This document shows, one piece after another, positions 43,557 through 52,839 of a DNA stretch of 64,000 nucleotides. A model generated the notes under the pieces. It did no database searches, was not told the DNA's origin, and was given only the letters and a program-made list of their open reading frames with translations. The DNA is taken from the NCBI RefSeq assembly GCF_016587435.1, contig NZ_BNJJ01000017.1, positions 62,001-126,000 of the forward strand. Reading direction: 5' to 3'. How positions within the stretch are numbered: position 1 is the stretch's first letter; every line of letters begins with the position of its first letter. A program made the translations under genes and the position numbers. Origin of the DNA: Dictyobacter formicarum (GTDB taxonomy: Bacteria; Chloroflexota; Ktedonobacteria; Ktedonobacterales; Ktedonobacteraceae).

Positions 43557-45584
43557 TTAGAAGAAGGGGTGGGGGTGGGGATTGATTTCGGCTTCGGTGA
43601 GAGGGTGGTCCTGGTAGCCCAGGGTATAGGGTAATTGATGCAGGCGGCTAAAACCTGTGATGCGACGATTGTGTTGTCCAAATGTCATAGGAAGCATGCC
43701 CGGCATAAGTATTTTTACACAGCGCATACCAGTGTGCATATGTTCTGGCGCTGTTTGATCGACCACAATCGTATCAATGCCGCGTTGGAGATAGTACTGA
43801 ATAAGATGTTCGATGTCATATTTCAAATCCATCTGTGTTGGTGGCTGACGGTAAAAGGTCTCAAAAGCCTCCTGAAAGGTTTGTTTACGCGGTGTGTGAT
43901 ACAGGAAGCCAAGCCGCTTAAAGGCTGCGGGCAAATAGTAGATGAGTGGATGGTCATACATAGTTTTGACCAGATTGGCATCCGCCAGCATCTCAAGCGC
44001 CTGCTCGCGTCTCTGTTGATACATTTCATGGGCGGTAGACATAACAGCCGCGAACTCGCGCAAGCCTCGCAATAAGGCTTGTTCGGGATGTGGATGTGTA
44101 CCAGTTGCCACCTGAGCTTTTGGCACGCCTTCCCGATTGTCTTCATCGATGCCGAGCAAGCAGATGCATGGCAGCGCATGATCCAGGGTGGCATTAAATG
44201 CATGCAGTTTATAGCCAGTTTGATACTCCAGGCGCGCAACGAGTGAACGAATAGTTGAATCCGTTACCGTGTCAAGATCCAGGCGCGGCAAGCCAGGGCG
44301 GGCATACCACGTAAGAAGGAATGAGTCACGCTCCATAACCTCCGTGCAGCCATGAAAGATAGCCTCCTCAAGGTTATTTCCCAGGGCACAGCCATTCGAT
44401 ACTTCATATATAAATTCAGGATTGTCTTTGTTATGTGGTAATCCATAATAGACGCTCTGTTCTGGCACGAGGATAGGAGCCTGGCGTTGGAAGGAATAGC
44501 CCCAGACCCAATGGAACGCTAAATCATGGTGGTAGGGTACCATCTGGCAACAATGCTGCTGTTCATGCTGCTCATAGCACGCTGGACTGTGAAGCCCTAA
44601 CGTGGTTGGATCAAGTACCGACTGCCTTTGCTGTATGAGTTGATGATAACTGGCACATACCATTGATTGCTTGCTTCTGGGGCACTGACCAGCGTAGCGC
44701 TCGACACATTCTAAAACGGAAATAATTTTACTCTGTTGCACGCGTAAGGTACAACCAGTTCCTCGTGTGGATTCAGGGCCATCCTGTAATTCATGGCGCA
44801 GATTTGTTGAAGCAATTGGCAGCGTTCTATCGTGCTCAACGTTCAGGAAATAGACCAATCCTGTCTGTTCATCAACGTATGTCGAGATAATTTGTTCCGC
44901 CGTGGCCGACGGCGATTGCGCACGATAGGTAAAGGCATCTTGTTTGAGGCGCGATTGCAAGGCAATGACCGCCTGTTCTGCTGTATCGCTGGCTAGCTCA
45001 CCGCAAGCAGGACACGACGTCGACGGCAGGAAAGTATGCCTCTGACAATCCAGGGTCGCCAATGGAATCGACAGTAGCGCCCGGCATGTTTGTAGCTGGT
45101 CTGGCTGCTGGAAATACGCCATGACCTCTTTGGCCACCAGGGTCCCCAGCAGCTCCAGGCTAAACGATGATAGCCAGGGTTGAAAGGCAACCGGCGCCAG
45201 CTTATGATAGAGGAACTGATGGAGCAGTTCGCGTTCAGTGCCGGTGTAAGTGGTACCAAATTTGCATAACTCGGCGCAACTTGTACAGCCTTTTTCATAG
45301 GGAACTACACAGGGCCCAATAATCGCCTCCTCAAATTGGGTATATACAGGCAATAGTGGCTGCTGTGCCAGCAGGCAGGACCGATTGAGCTGTTGAAGCA
45401 CCTGCGGTGCCCAGGTATCGCTACAATAAACAATCAGGTTGCACGCCATCAGTTGCTGCGCGGCATCCTCCGGCATGCATGAGACGATTTGATACCGTTC
45501 CTCTTCCAGGTGCTGCCGCACGCAACGTGCGATATTCCCCTGTCCCACCAGGCCAATAGTATGCTGTGTATGGACCTGTTGCAT
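43557..45584 (-). CDS. Fused leader-binding (E1-like) and YcaO cyclodehydratase of the TOMM/LAP cluster
   Basis: A 675-residue protein. Residues 1-230 form an Ocin-ThiF/E1-like region starting with a nucleotide-binding-like IGLVGQGNIARCV, with zinc-type cysteines in CTSCAELC and CPACGE. Residues about 260-665 are a YcaO domain: SVLECVERYAG, ALGNNLEEAIFHGCTEVMERDSF and LLRGLREFAAVM are the ATP/Mg-binding blocks. The C-terminus NPHPHPFF is the PxPxP-type tail of peptide-heterocyclising YcaO proteins. Together this is a fused C-D cyclodehydratase converting Cys (and Ser/Thr) of a precursor to azolines using ATP. The ATG at 45584 follows GAGG; it begins one base after the stop of the upstream maturation gene, so the two are translationally coupled. 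Confidence 0.9.
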   Translation of the reverse strand: MQQVHTQHTIGLVGQGNIARCVRQHLEEERYQIVSCMPEDAAQQLMACNLIVYCSDTWAPQVLQQLNRSCLLAQQPLLPVYTQFEEAIIGPCVVPYEKGCTSCAELCKFGTTYTGTERELLHQFLYHKLAPVAFQPWLSSFSLELLGTLVAKEVMAYFQQPDQLQTCRALLSIPLATLDCQRHTFLPSTSCPACGELASDTAEQAVIALQSRLKQDAFTYRAQSPSATAEQIISTYVDEQTGLVYFLNVEHDRTLPIASTNLRHELQDGPESTRGTGCTLRVQQSKIISVLECVERYAGQCPRSKQSMVCASYHQLIQQRQSVLDPTTLGLHSPACYEQHEQQHCCQMVPYHHDLAFHWVWGYSFQRQAPILVPEQSVYYGLPHNKDNPEFIYEVSNGCALGNNLEEAIFHGCTEVMERDSFLLTWYARPGLPRLDLDTVTDSTIRSLVARLEYQTGYKLHAFNATLDHALPCICLLGIDEDNREGVPKAQVATGTHPHPEQALLRGLREFAAVMSTAHEMYQQRREQALEMLADANLVKTMYDHPLIYYLPAAFKRLGFLYHTPRKQTFQEAFETFYRQPPTQMDLKYDIEHLIQYYLQRGIDTIVVDQTAPEHMHTGMRCVKILMPGMLPMTFGQHNRRITGFSRLHQLPYTLGYQDHPLTEAEINPHPHPFF

Positions 45585-45585
45585 G

Positions 45586-47715
45586 TTACACCTCAATCCA
45601 GCTCAAAAGGACACGCACTACATAAGGAAAGATCTTGGCTAAAGCTGGATCGTGGTCCAGTGGCACCACCGAGGCACAGATCTTGTGAGATTGCAATGTT
45701 TGCACCAACCATGCAAGCTGATCCGACCACGAGGCGGGGCATGAGTAGGCTGGCACATATCTCTGTTCACCACGCAAGGTCCGAGGTAAATCTACCAGGG
45801 GCGCAGATGGGTATGCAGACTGCTGAAATTGTATGGATTGATAGTGCTGCAGTGCTTGCTCCAGTCCCATTTGCAACGCCAGCGCCACATCACAATGTGT
45901 GCTGTAAGCAATGACCTTGTCTTTCACACATAGAGCGAAGGTCGGAACGTGTAGCGGACCTGTCACATCGTAGACCGTGAATTGTCCGCATGCTATGTTC
46001 AAGAGCTGATAAAGATGAGTGCCTTCCGCTGTCAGCGGCGTCTTAGTCAGATCAACCTGCGGATACGGCTGTGGCGAGTTCGACAGTTGATCGATGGTCA
46101 GATAATTGCACCAATCTAATAGGGCGCGGCAGACTGCTTCATTCCAATTCATCCCAGATGCAATACCGCGCGGTTGCACACGTTGATGGTGCAGCGCGTG
46201 GAAGACCTGTGAGGCGGGCACGAGGCAGGCCTGAGTGTTATGGAGATTGAAGGCCCAGGTCCACAGTTCATGTGCTGGCGGTGGACATAACGGATTGATT
46301 AAGTGAGCAGTCGCTATCGTGGGCAGTGCCTGTTGTTGTACCTGTTCAAGTGTCAACAAGCGCCGCCGATCCACGACCTCGGCCAGGTAACACTCGCACG
46401 CAGTCTGGGAAGCACGCAGTCTGGCGGTCGTAGCATCCAGGCCTGTGGCAGTGACCGTAAGTGGTTCGTATTGACGCTCTAGCAGCATAGGATTTGAGAC
46501 CTGTACCTGATAGACCATTAGAGGCAGCTGGACAAAATCCCCGGCATCCGCAGTGGTTAAAATTCCCAGTAGCTCATTTATACAGGGCGTGATAGAGCTA
46601 AAGAACATATCCGCATCGATTGAAGGATGACATTGCAAGGAACGCAGCTGCTCCAGGAACTGGAGGGCAGTTGGGACGACCGGATGTTGATCGGCCTGAC
46701 AGAGGGGATGGGGTAGAAATGCATGGCTCTTGCTTTGAAAGGTGCCAAGGTCAAGATCGATAAGTTGGCTACTATCCTGGAGATTGTCAATCTGGGTGAA
46801 ATATTTGAACACCTCGAAAAAGAGCCGATTGGCGATCACGCCAGCTGCCGTTTTAGTGACCGGTGGCTGGTCAGCCAGGACTGACGGCTGAGCATCAAAA
46901 GCGTAAAGAGGTAATTGGCTGGCGAGAGGGACCAGATTGGATTGGAGGCGTCGCCATGCACACTCCCAGCAAGCGTTTGCCGTCGGGTGTACTAATGGCC
47001 CGATCCAGGCATGATCAGCAATTACAAGCGCCTGCATAAAGACGCACTTTTGTTGCGTACAGAGCCGATTTAATAGCTGGACCCGTGCCAGCATTGGCTG
47101 ATCAGAGACATGCAGCACAGCATCATAGTCCTGGATAATTTGTAGCAACCCGGCCTCATCATCCCAGGGCAGCGCAGCTATTTCCTGTACAGTTTGCCCA
47201 GGAGTGCTGGCTGACAATAAATCCTGGTGTTTAAGATCGGATGTTGTCGCGATGTCTTCTGTACTCACGCCAATGTGCCTGATACCTCGTTGCAGGCTGG
47301 CCTGTACAAGCGAAGAGAAGCAGAGGCCAGAACCGATGATCAGCAGGCGCTGGTTAAGAAAACGCATAAATGCACGAGCAGCAGCATCTTGAAAAGAGGC
47401 GATAAAGGTAAAATCAGAGGAATACGTTTCTAGCTCAGACAGAGGAATGCTTTGCGGCTGATCCTGGCCTGTATCGCGCAGGAAATGATGGGTATATAAT
47501 TTCTCGACCAGGTTAACAATCATCTGCTTCCGGCCAGCATCCAGCCCATCAGTAATCTCGTCAAGAGTAGCATTGCCATCGAGAATGGGAATGAGGTGTT
47601 GTAACAAACCATGTAAGCTTTTGCCTTTGAGCATCAGCCCACCATGATTATTGCGCAGATAGACCCCATCGTGTATGGGGATGTAGCAAGTATCAGACTG
47701 GAATTTTGGCCGCAT
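45586..47715 (-). CDS. Thiazole-containing bacteriocin maturation protein (TIGR03693-like)
   Basis: A 709-residue protein without membrane segments. The first 80 residues (RPKFQSDTCYIPIHDGVYLR to EKLYTHHFLRD) resemble a PqqD/RRE-like peptide-recognition domain. An E1/ThiF-like Rossmann region follows, with RLLIIGSGLCFSSLVQASLQ and a CWEC pair, and then a YcaO-like remote region (about 380-700). This layout matches the putative thiazole-containing bacteriocin maturation proteins of Bacillus heterocycloanthracin clusters. It probably presents the precursor leader to the cyclodehydratase. The start at 47715 is the first ATG; TTG codons at 47721 and 47727 are alternatives near an AGGATAGG site. 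Confidence 0.82.
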   Translation of the reverse strand: MRPKFQSDTCYIPIHDGVYLRNNHGGLMLKGKSLHGLLQHLIPILDGNATLDEITDGLDAGRKQMIVNLVEKLYTHHFLRDTGQDQPQSIPLSELETYSSDFTFIASFQDAAARAFMRFLNQRLLIIGSGLCFSSLVQASLQRGIRHIGVSTEDIATTSDLKHQDLLSASTPGQTVQEIAALPWDDEAGLLQIIQDYDAVLHVSDQPMLARVQLLNRLCTQQKCVFMQALVIADHAWIGPLVHPTANACWECAWRRLQSNLVPLASQLPLYAFDAQPSVLADQPPVTKTAAGVIANRLFFEVFKYFTQIDNLQDSSQLIDLDLGTFQSKSHAFLPHPLCQADQHPVVPTALQFLEQLRSLQCHPSIDADMFFSSITPCINELLGILTTADAGDFVQLPLMVYQVQVSNPMLLERQYEPLTVTATGLDATTARLRASQTACECYLAEVVDRRRLLTLEQVQQQALPTIATAHLINPLCPPPAHELWTWAFNLHNTQACLVPASQVFHALHHQRVQPRGIASGMNWNEAVCRALLDWCNYLTIDQLSNSPQPYPQVDLTKTPLTAEGTHLYQLLNIACGQFTVYDVTGPLHVPTFALCVKDKVIAYSTHCDVALALQMGLEQALQHYQSIQFQQSAYPSAPLVDLPRTLRGEQRYVPAYSCPASWSDQLAWLVQTLQSHKICASVVPLDHDPALAKIFPYVVRVLLSWIEV

Positions 47716-47795
47716 CTTCAATACCAACCTATCCTACTGATTCACATATCATGTACTACCTGAAGCTCCGCATCTATGCGCAGCTTATCGGGAGT

Positions 47796-47843
47796 TTGTG
47801 GTGAGCAGTGAACCCGCGATCGCGGGTTCGCTGCTCACCACAA
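47796..47843 (-). promoter_or_regulatory. Long hairpin between precursor and modification genes
   Basis: ttgtggtgagcag-t-gaacccgcga pairs with tcgcgggttc-g-ctgctcaccacaa: 23 pairs with one mismatch and almost no loop. No T-run follows on the minus strand. It probably stabilises or separates the precursor mRNA from the enzyme mRNA, or acts as a leaky terminator. Confidence 0.65.
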
Positions 47844-47943
47844 GTGATCTTTTCTCCTCTAACCGAAGATCAATACCTACCATAGAAACGTCGCTACTGT
47901 ACTATCGGCTACATACAATACCTGTTCGTCAACAGTATGGAGA

Positions 47944-48225
47944 TCAGCAGCCGCAGGCAGCACAGTCACAGCCGCAACCACAGCCGCAACCACAATTACA
48001 GCCACAGCCACAGCCGCAACCACAGCCGCAGCCGCAGCCACTACAGCCGCCGCATTGACATCCACAGCGGCCACAGCGGCGACAGCCACACTGGCCACCG
48101 TAAATGCCGCCAACCTCCGCTACCTCGACTTCTTCCAGGTCCTTGTCACTCAGATCGATGAAATCTACGAATTCTTTAGACAGCTTTTCAGCTCTTGCCC
48201 GAACATCATGATCGCTGTGATTCAT
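47944..48225 (-). CDS. Cys/Gly-repeat TOMM precursor peptide (heterocycloanthracin-like)
   Basis: A 93-residue peptide. The leader (about 1-40) is acidic and helical: MNHSDHDVRARAEKLSKEF then VDFIDLSDKDLEEVEVAEV. A GG-IYGG junction follows, and the core is almost entirely alternating Gly and Cys: 22 cysteines in about 50 residues, one Ser, three Arg, two Gln, single Asn and Asp, two Ala. Repeats of (GC)n span about 48017-47950. AAAGGAG lies eight bases upstream of the ATG. The core composition and adjacent SagB, YcaO and TIGR03693-like genes identify it as the substrate for thiazole formation. The mature product is unknown. The antisense Gln/Pro-repeat ORF is an artefact. Confidence 0.9.
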   Translation of the reverse strand: MNHSDHDVRARAEKLSKEFVDFIDLSDKDLEEVEVAEVGGIYGGQCGCRRCGRCGCQCGGCSGCGCGCGCGCGCGCNCGCGCGCGCDCAACGC

Positions 48226-48729
48226 GATAGGCACTCCTTTCTGTACTGCTTGTGGGTCCAGACATTTTTCGGCTTGTAACGATTCCAGGCAGAGTTACTC
48301 GGCTTTTATACTACAAACAACCTACGAAACTAGCTGGACAGGGGCTATACACAGGAGTTTTGGATTAATTAATAATTGAACAGAAAATAAATTATTAGAG
48401 AAATCACAGCAAAATAATGTACTATATAAGATTAAAATGACATATTAAATAGAAACAAGTCAAGGTCCTTGTAATTGCCTGCGGCTAGCTAGTGAAGAGT
48501 ATGCATACGATGATAGCGGATGGTATCTCATTCGCATTTTTCTGGGTATAGGTTGCCTTTTTTTTTGGCAATTGGCGATATTGTCGAAGGAAAATGAGGC
48601 ATGTTGGCAGGTTTCAATCATTGTCAAACAACAGATTTTGGGGAGCGTATCATTTCCGTGGTCGTGATGAGACAGACGCGTGGAAGGTCGTGAGCAAGGA
48701 GTGTTGCCCGCACGTGTGTGAAAGTGGAT
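48226..48729. other. AT-rich spacer upstream of the precursor gene
   Basis: About 500 bases. The precursor promoter must be here but no clear -35/-10 pair was found. No gene. Confidence 0.45.
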
Positions 48730-48751
48730 GCTGGCAGCCATAGCTGCCAGC
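48730..48751 (-). terminator. Hairpin after the small gene at 48765
   Basis: gctggcag-ccatag-ctgccagc is an 8-bp stem 14 bases past the stop codon. No T-run, so termination is uncertain. Confidence 0.5.
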
Positions 48752-48764
48752 GGGCCAGGATATA

Positions 48765-48974
48765 TTACAGGCGAATCACATGATTGGCAATCAATGTGCG
48801 TAAATAATCTGCCGCCTCTTGTTCTGTCATTTCAGGATGCAGTTTGCGGATATCGACATTACCTCCAGTGCGATGGATCTCCATAATATCGTCTGCAAAG
48901 TTAATGCTGTGCGGTGCCTGCTCACTCTCTTTAACTGTCATCTCTTCAGCGCGAAATGAACGAAAAATTTTCAT
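48765..48974 (-). CDS. Small hypothetical protein of 69 residues
   Basis: Starts MKIFRSFRAEEMTVKESEQ. It has a basic N-terminus, then HSINFADDIMEIHRTGGNV and a predicted helix MTEQEAADYLRTLIANHVIRL. AAAGGA lies about ten bases upstream. It is on the same strand as the azole-peptide precursor, about 540 bases upstream of it. It has neither cysteine richness nor a double-glycine junction, so it is not an obvious second precursor. Function not recognised. Confidence 0.5.
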   Translation of the reverse strand: MKIFRSFRAEEMTVKESEQAPHSINFADDIMEIHRTGGNVDIRKLHPEMTEQEAADYLRTLIANHVIRL

Positions 48975-49170
48975 CCTATTTTTATCCTTTGCTGCTTTAA
49001 GGCTCGTTGTTAACCTCATAGTGCGGATTGGACTGGCTGCATATATCTGTTGCATGCAGAGCAACACCCTTAGTTTTGATATACCATCCACAAGAATAAG
49101 CATATTGGTATACGCCCTAAAAAGCATAAGGCATTTTACTTTGCGTGTTTAAGAGGCATGGGGACGGGTT

Positions 49171-49785
49171 TTATGGGTCGGGGCGTAAGGTATGCCAGGC
49201 AGCCCGGCCCAGTTCTTGTTGGATCTGGTGGAAATCGATGTCCTGGCGTGACCTGAGCCAGCGGCGCAAAAATTCCCGGCTTGGTCCAAAGAGCAGGGGG
49301 ATGTAGAGTTGATCCGGGTAAGGAGCGATGTGCCTGGCGTTGATAATAGGGCGCAGCCAGGCCATCACGTGCTGGGAGACGGCATCGGATGATTGTTGGA
49401 GGAACCGTACCTGGGCGCTCAGATATTCGGTGCTATCGGCTTGAATAACATACTGGCCCAGATCTGGATTGTCTACGAACCAGGCGATATAGGCAGAAAC
49501 CAGGCCTTTGACCGTCTCTTCCAGCGACAGCCCTGGAGTATTCATGACAATCTGCAGTCTGACATTCAGATCCTGGCGCCCTTCCAGGTAGAGAGCCAGA
49601 GCCAGCTTCTCTTTATTTTCAAAGTGGTGATAAATACTTCCCGTGCTGGCACCGGACAACTGCCGAATATCCTCCATGGTAGTCTCGGTGTAGCCTTTGG
49701 TGGCAAATAATTTGAGGGCCGCCATCAGGATCACTTGTCTGCGCATCGCGGTTGTCTCACGGCGATAGGAAGTACTCTCAACCAT
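49171..49785 (-). CDS. TetR-family repressor divergent from the MFS exporter
   Basis: A 204-residue protein. The HTH is QVILMAALKLFATKGYTETT, MEDIRQLSGASTGSIYHHFENKEKLA. The C-terminal domain is helical (TetR_C-like, with GLVSAYIAWFVDNPDLGQYV). The ATG at 49785 is eight bases after AAGGAG; an ATG two codons upstream is too close. It is divergent from a DHA2 MFS gene whose promoter is covered by two overlapping palindromes, so it most likely represses that exporter. Confidence 0.88.
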   Translation of the reverse strand: MVESTSYRRETTAMRRQVILMAALKLFATKGYTETTMEDIRQLSGASTGSIYHHFENKEKLALALYLEGRQDLNVRLQIVMNTPGLSLEETVKGLVSAYIAWFVDNPDLGQYVIQADSTEYLSAQVRFLQQSSDAVSQHVMAWLRPIINARHIAPYPDQLYIPLLFGPSREFLRRWLRSRQDIDFHQIQQELGRAAWHTLRPDP

Positions 49786-49938
49786 AATCATTGCTCCTTC
49801 TCTGTTTTAGCACCGTCATCATCCGTGCGGACGTCATCTATAGCAACTGTGCGGCCAGACTAGTGGATACGGAAACGTGGCGCCACATCAGTGTAAAGGG
49901 TTGCCAGGATTTTGCTTGCACAACATTGTAACATAACC

Positions 49939-49967
49939 TTGACTAGAATACTATTCTAGAATATTAT
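49939..49967 (+). promoter_or_regulatory. Promoter of the DHA2 MFS gene
   Basis: TTGACT (49939-49944), 17 bases, TATTAT (49962-49967). Both boxes are overlapped by the operator pair. Confidence 0.8.
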
Positions 49968-49972
49968 TCTAG
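49943..49972. promoter_or_regulatory. Two overlapping TetR operators
   Basis: ctagaata-c-tattctag (49943-49959) and ctagaata-t-tattctag (49956-49972) are two 17-bp palindromes sharing ctag. They cover the spacer and -10 box. Confidence 0.85.
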
Positions 49973-50029
49973 TGATTGATATATCTCTATTATCCTCACG
50001 CACTGTAGACCTCTCAGGAAGGAGCATTC

Positions 50030-51817
50030 ATGGATACTGCGACTCCTAATGTGGAAGCGCGAGAAAGGCGGCGTGTGTCGCGATCACAGAGACCGGTAGG
50101 TCCTCACTATAAATGGGTGGCGCTCACTAATACAACGCTTGGCGTACTGATGGCCAGCATTGACGCGAGTATTGTGTTAATTTCCCTGCCCGCAATTTTC
50201 AAGGGTATCAATATTAACCCACTCGCTCCCGGAGAAACCAATTACTTTCTCTGGATGTTACTGGGTTATATGGTGGTCACGGCAACCTTGCTGGTAACCT
50301 TCGGGCGTATCTCTGATATGTTTGGCCGTGTACGCCTGTATAACCTGGGGTTTGCCATTTTTACCGTCGGCAGTATTCTGCTCTGGCTCACGCCTGGCAC
50401 AGGGAACACGGGAGCTCTAGAATTGATCATCTTCCGTTTTGTGCAAGGTATCGGAGCCGGTTTCCTGTTCTCTAATAGCGCGGCTATTCTAACGGATGCT
50501 TTTCCCGTACAACAGCGTGGCTTTGCCCTGGGAATCAACCAGATTGCAGCGATCCTGGGATCTGTGATCGGCTTGATCCTTGGCGGTATCCTCTCATACT
50601 TCAGCTGGCGACTGGTCTTCCTGGTCAGTGTCCCGGTAGGAATTGTGGGAACCGTCTGGGCCTACCTCATGCTGCGCGAGGTCGCAACCATTCGTGGCAA
50701 GCAGAAAATCGACTGGGCCGGCAACATCACATTTGCCGTCGGCGCAACGGTCCTATTATTAGGTATCACCTATGGTATCGAGCCATATGGCGGCTCACCC
50801 ACTGGCTGGGGTAATCCTCTGGTGATCAGCGCACTGGTCATTGGCGTCTTGCTACTGATCGCCTTCATCTGGATTGAACTGCACGTTACCGATCCTATGT
50901 TCCGGTTGGATCTGTTTAAAATTCGCATGTTCGCGGCCGGCAACGCCAGCAGTTTCCTGGCCAGCATTGCCCGTGGTGGACTGCAATTTATGCTCGTCAT
51001 CTGGCTACAGGGCATCTGGCTACCCCTGCACGGCTACAATTACGACGTCACCCCTCTCTGGGCCGGTATCTATATGATTCCGCTCATGGTAGGCTTCCTG
51101 CTGATGGGTCCACTGAGCGGCTATCTATCGGACCGCTTTGGCGCGCGCATCTTCTCGACCACCGGCATGCTCATTCAGGCGGTCAGTTTTCTCCTGCTCA
51201 CATTTTTGCCCGCGAACTTCGATTACCTATGGTTTGCGGCCCTGATCTTCTTCCTGGGACTGGGACAGGGCATGTTCTCATCGCCCAACACTTCATCGAT
51301 CATGGGCAGTGTGCCGCCTGAGCAGCGTGGTGTTGCCTCCGGCATGCGCGCTACCTTCCAGAACTCAGGCTCAATTGTCAGTATCGGCGTCTTCTTCAGC
51401 ATTATTACTGGTGGTCTGGCCGCCGCCCTGCCGAACACCCTTGCCAGCGGCCTGACTGCAGCTGGCGTGCCCGCCGCCGTTTCCGACAAGATCGCCCACC
51501 TTCCCCCCACATCGGCACTGTTTGCCGCCTTCCTGGGATATAACCCGATGCAGACCTTAATTCCGCATAATGTATTGGCTGCATTGCCTGCTGCCAATCA
51601 GGGCAACCTCTTAGGCCATAGCTTCTTCCCCAATTTGATTTCCTCGCCATTCATGCTGGGAATCCACAACGTCTTCTATCTCTCAGCCGCTATGTGCCTG
51701 GTGGCAGCGATTGCCTCGCTACTACGTGGCAAAGGACAGCAGGATAGCGGGTCAGTGGAGAGCGAGAATACGGATAGCAATCCTGAGCAGATCCCGACCT
51801 CGAGCCAGGTCCGCTAA
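50030..51817 (+). CDS. DHA2-family MFS multidrug exporter (EmrB/QacA-like)
   Basis: A 595-residue inner-membrane protein with about 14 hydrophobic helices. TNTTLGVLMASIDASIVLISLP at helix 1 carries the family Asp. TFGRISDMFGRVRLYNLGF is MFS motif A, and the RFVQGIGAGFLFSNSAAI region resembles motif B. Members export drugs, dyes and peptides. It neighbours the azole-peptide genes, so export of that product is conceivable, but TetR/DHA2 pairs are common on their own. AGGAAGGAG precedes the ATG. Confidence 0.93.
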   Translation: MDTATPNVEARERRRVSRSQRPVGPHYKWVALTNTTLGVLMASIDASIVLISLPAIFKGININPLAPGETNYFLWMLLGYMVVTATLLVTFGRISDMFGRVRLYNLGFAIFTVGSILLWLTPGTGNTGALELIIFRFVQGIGAGFLFSNSAAILTDAFPVQQRGFALGINQIAAILGSVIGLILGGILSYFSWRLVFLVSVPVGIVGTVWAYLMLREVATIRGKQKIDWAGNITFAVGATVLLLGITYGIEPYGGSPTGWGNPLVISALVIGVLLLIAFIWIELHVTDPMFRLDLFKIRMFAAGNASSFLASIARGGLQFMLVIWLQGIWLPLHGYNYDVTPLWAGIYMIPLMVGFLLMGPLSGYLSDRFGARIFSTTGMLIQAVSFLLLTFLPANFDYLWFAALIFFLGLGQGMFSSPNTSSIMGSVPPEQRGVASGMRATFQNSGSIVSIGVFFSIITGGLAAALPNTLASGLTAAGVPAAVSDKIAHLPPTSALFAAFLGYNPMQTLIPHNVLAALPAANQGNLLGHSFFPNLISSPFMLGIHNVFYLSAAMCLVAAIASLLRGKGQQDSGSVESENTDSNPEQIPTSSQVR

Positions 51818-51850
51818 ACTACATAAATAATGGTCGAAGCAATCAGAAAA

Positions 51851-51890
51851 GGGTCCTTACCTCTATCTCAACAGGTAAGGGCTCTTTTTT
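51851..51890 (+). terminator. Terminator of the MFS gene
   Basis: ccttacct (51855-51862) pairs with aggtaagg (51873-51880), followed by gctctttttt. Confidence 0.85.
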
Positions 51891-52068
51891 CTATTTTGGG
51901 ACAGGCAACATAAATAGAGACAACGTATAGCAGAACAAGATGCAAGCAGCGCTGTTATTATTTCGGGAACTTTATTCTTCTGCCCAACGTCAATGCTATA
52001 CAAGCGACGCAACGAACAACGGCAATACTATTCTGGCTAGTTTGCCGGATAGCGCGAAAGGGAAAGAG

Positions 52069-52614
52069 ATGGAAATACAAAGTTTTCGAGCTCCTGTTTA
52101 TCCAGTGCTAACTATGTTCATATTAGTGCTGGTGGTACTGGCACTGGCTGCCTGTGGCAGCAACAGCGATCAGGGCAGCGCAAGCACAACCACTCACCCG
52201 GCTCAGAGCACGCCGAGCCCCGCCTCTCAGGCTGTAGCCACCAGTACGCCGGGAGCAACTCAAGGCTATTGTGGAAGCATCTCACGCATGCTACTGGGAG
52301 CAAAAGCTTCACCAGGACAAGGTGATCCGCAACAGGTCGCCAACTGTTTTTGGAGCGCATATCAACAGTGTCGCCCCGCCTCGTTCACTTATGCCACAGG
52401 TAGCGTAGATACGATATTAACGCGAACGTTCCAGACGCAAAAGAGCGCCAGTGGCTGTCTCGTACAGGATAAATTGCAGATGCGTGTTCTGCCACGTCCT
52501 CCCAGAACCACTGCGGTATACACCTGCGCATCCGTAAAAATGCAGGCATCCACACTGCAATTTCTCAACTGCCAGAAAGATGGCACGATCACCCTCTCGC
52601 TGAATAAGCAATAA
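52069..52614 (+). CDS. Lipoprotein of unknown function
   Basis: A 181-residue protein with a signal peptide ending in the lipobox LALAAC-G (about residue 28). A Ser/Thr/Pro-rich linker (SASTTTHPAQSTPSPAS) is followed by a domain of about 110 residues with several cysteines (GYCGSIS, NCFWSAYQQCRP, GCLVQDK, YTCASV, NCQKDG). It is predicted to be anchored outside the membrane with internal disulfides. No family recognised. The ATG at 52069 follows GGGAAAGAG; a longer frame to 51940 has no ribosome site. Confidence 0.75.
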   Translation: MEIQSFRAPVYPVLTMFILVLVVLALAACGSNSDQGSASTTTHPAQSTPSPASQAVATSTPGATQGYCGSISRMLLGAKASPGQGDPQQVANCFWSAYQQCRPASFTYATGSVDTILTRTFQTQKSASGCLVQDKLQMRVLPRPPRTTAVYTCASVKMQASTLQFLNCQKDGTITLSLNKQ

Positions 52615-52699
52615 GGCTATATAAAGTCTCAAAGAACACTTAATAAATCGGCGACAAATGCGCCTGGAACTTTGGTAACTCCAGCAGTGCTGTCGAGGG

Positions 52700-52740
52700 T
52701 TTCCACTGCTGGCAATGCCGCCGGCGGTGGAAATTTTTTT
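52700..52740 (+). terminator. Terminator after the lipoprotein gene
   Basis: tttccac (52700-52706) pairs with gtggaaa (52727-52733), followed by seven T. Confidence 0.8.
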
Positions 52741-52839
52741 GTGCGTCCACCAATGATGATGGTTGAGGAGAGACGGAAATTGCCGATTATGTATTGCCAT
52801 AAGCGATAGTGGATATATTGTAGTGTATGAGAAGGAATA

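Noticed and set aside
47798..48058. Plus-strand ORF with long Gln-Pro repeats
   Set aside because: It is the antisense of the Gly-Cys codons of the precursor peptide and has no ribosome site.
47944..48060. CRISPR-like short repeats
   Set aside because: The periodicity is two codons (Gly-Cys) inside a gene with leader and ribosome site; there are no spacers.
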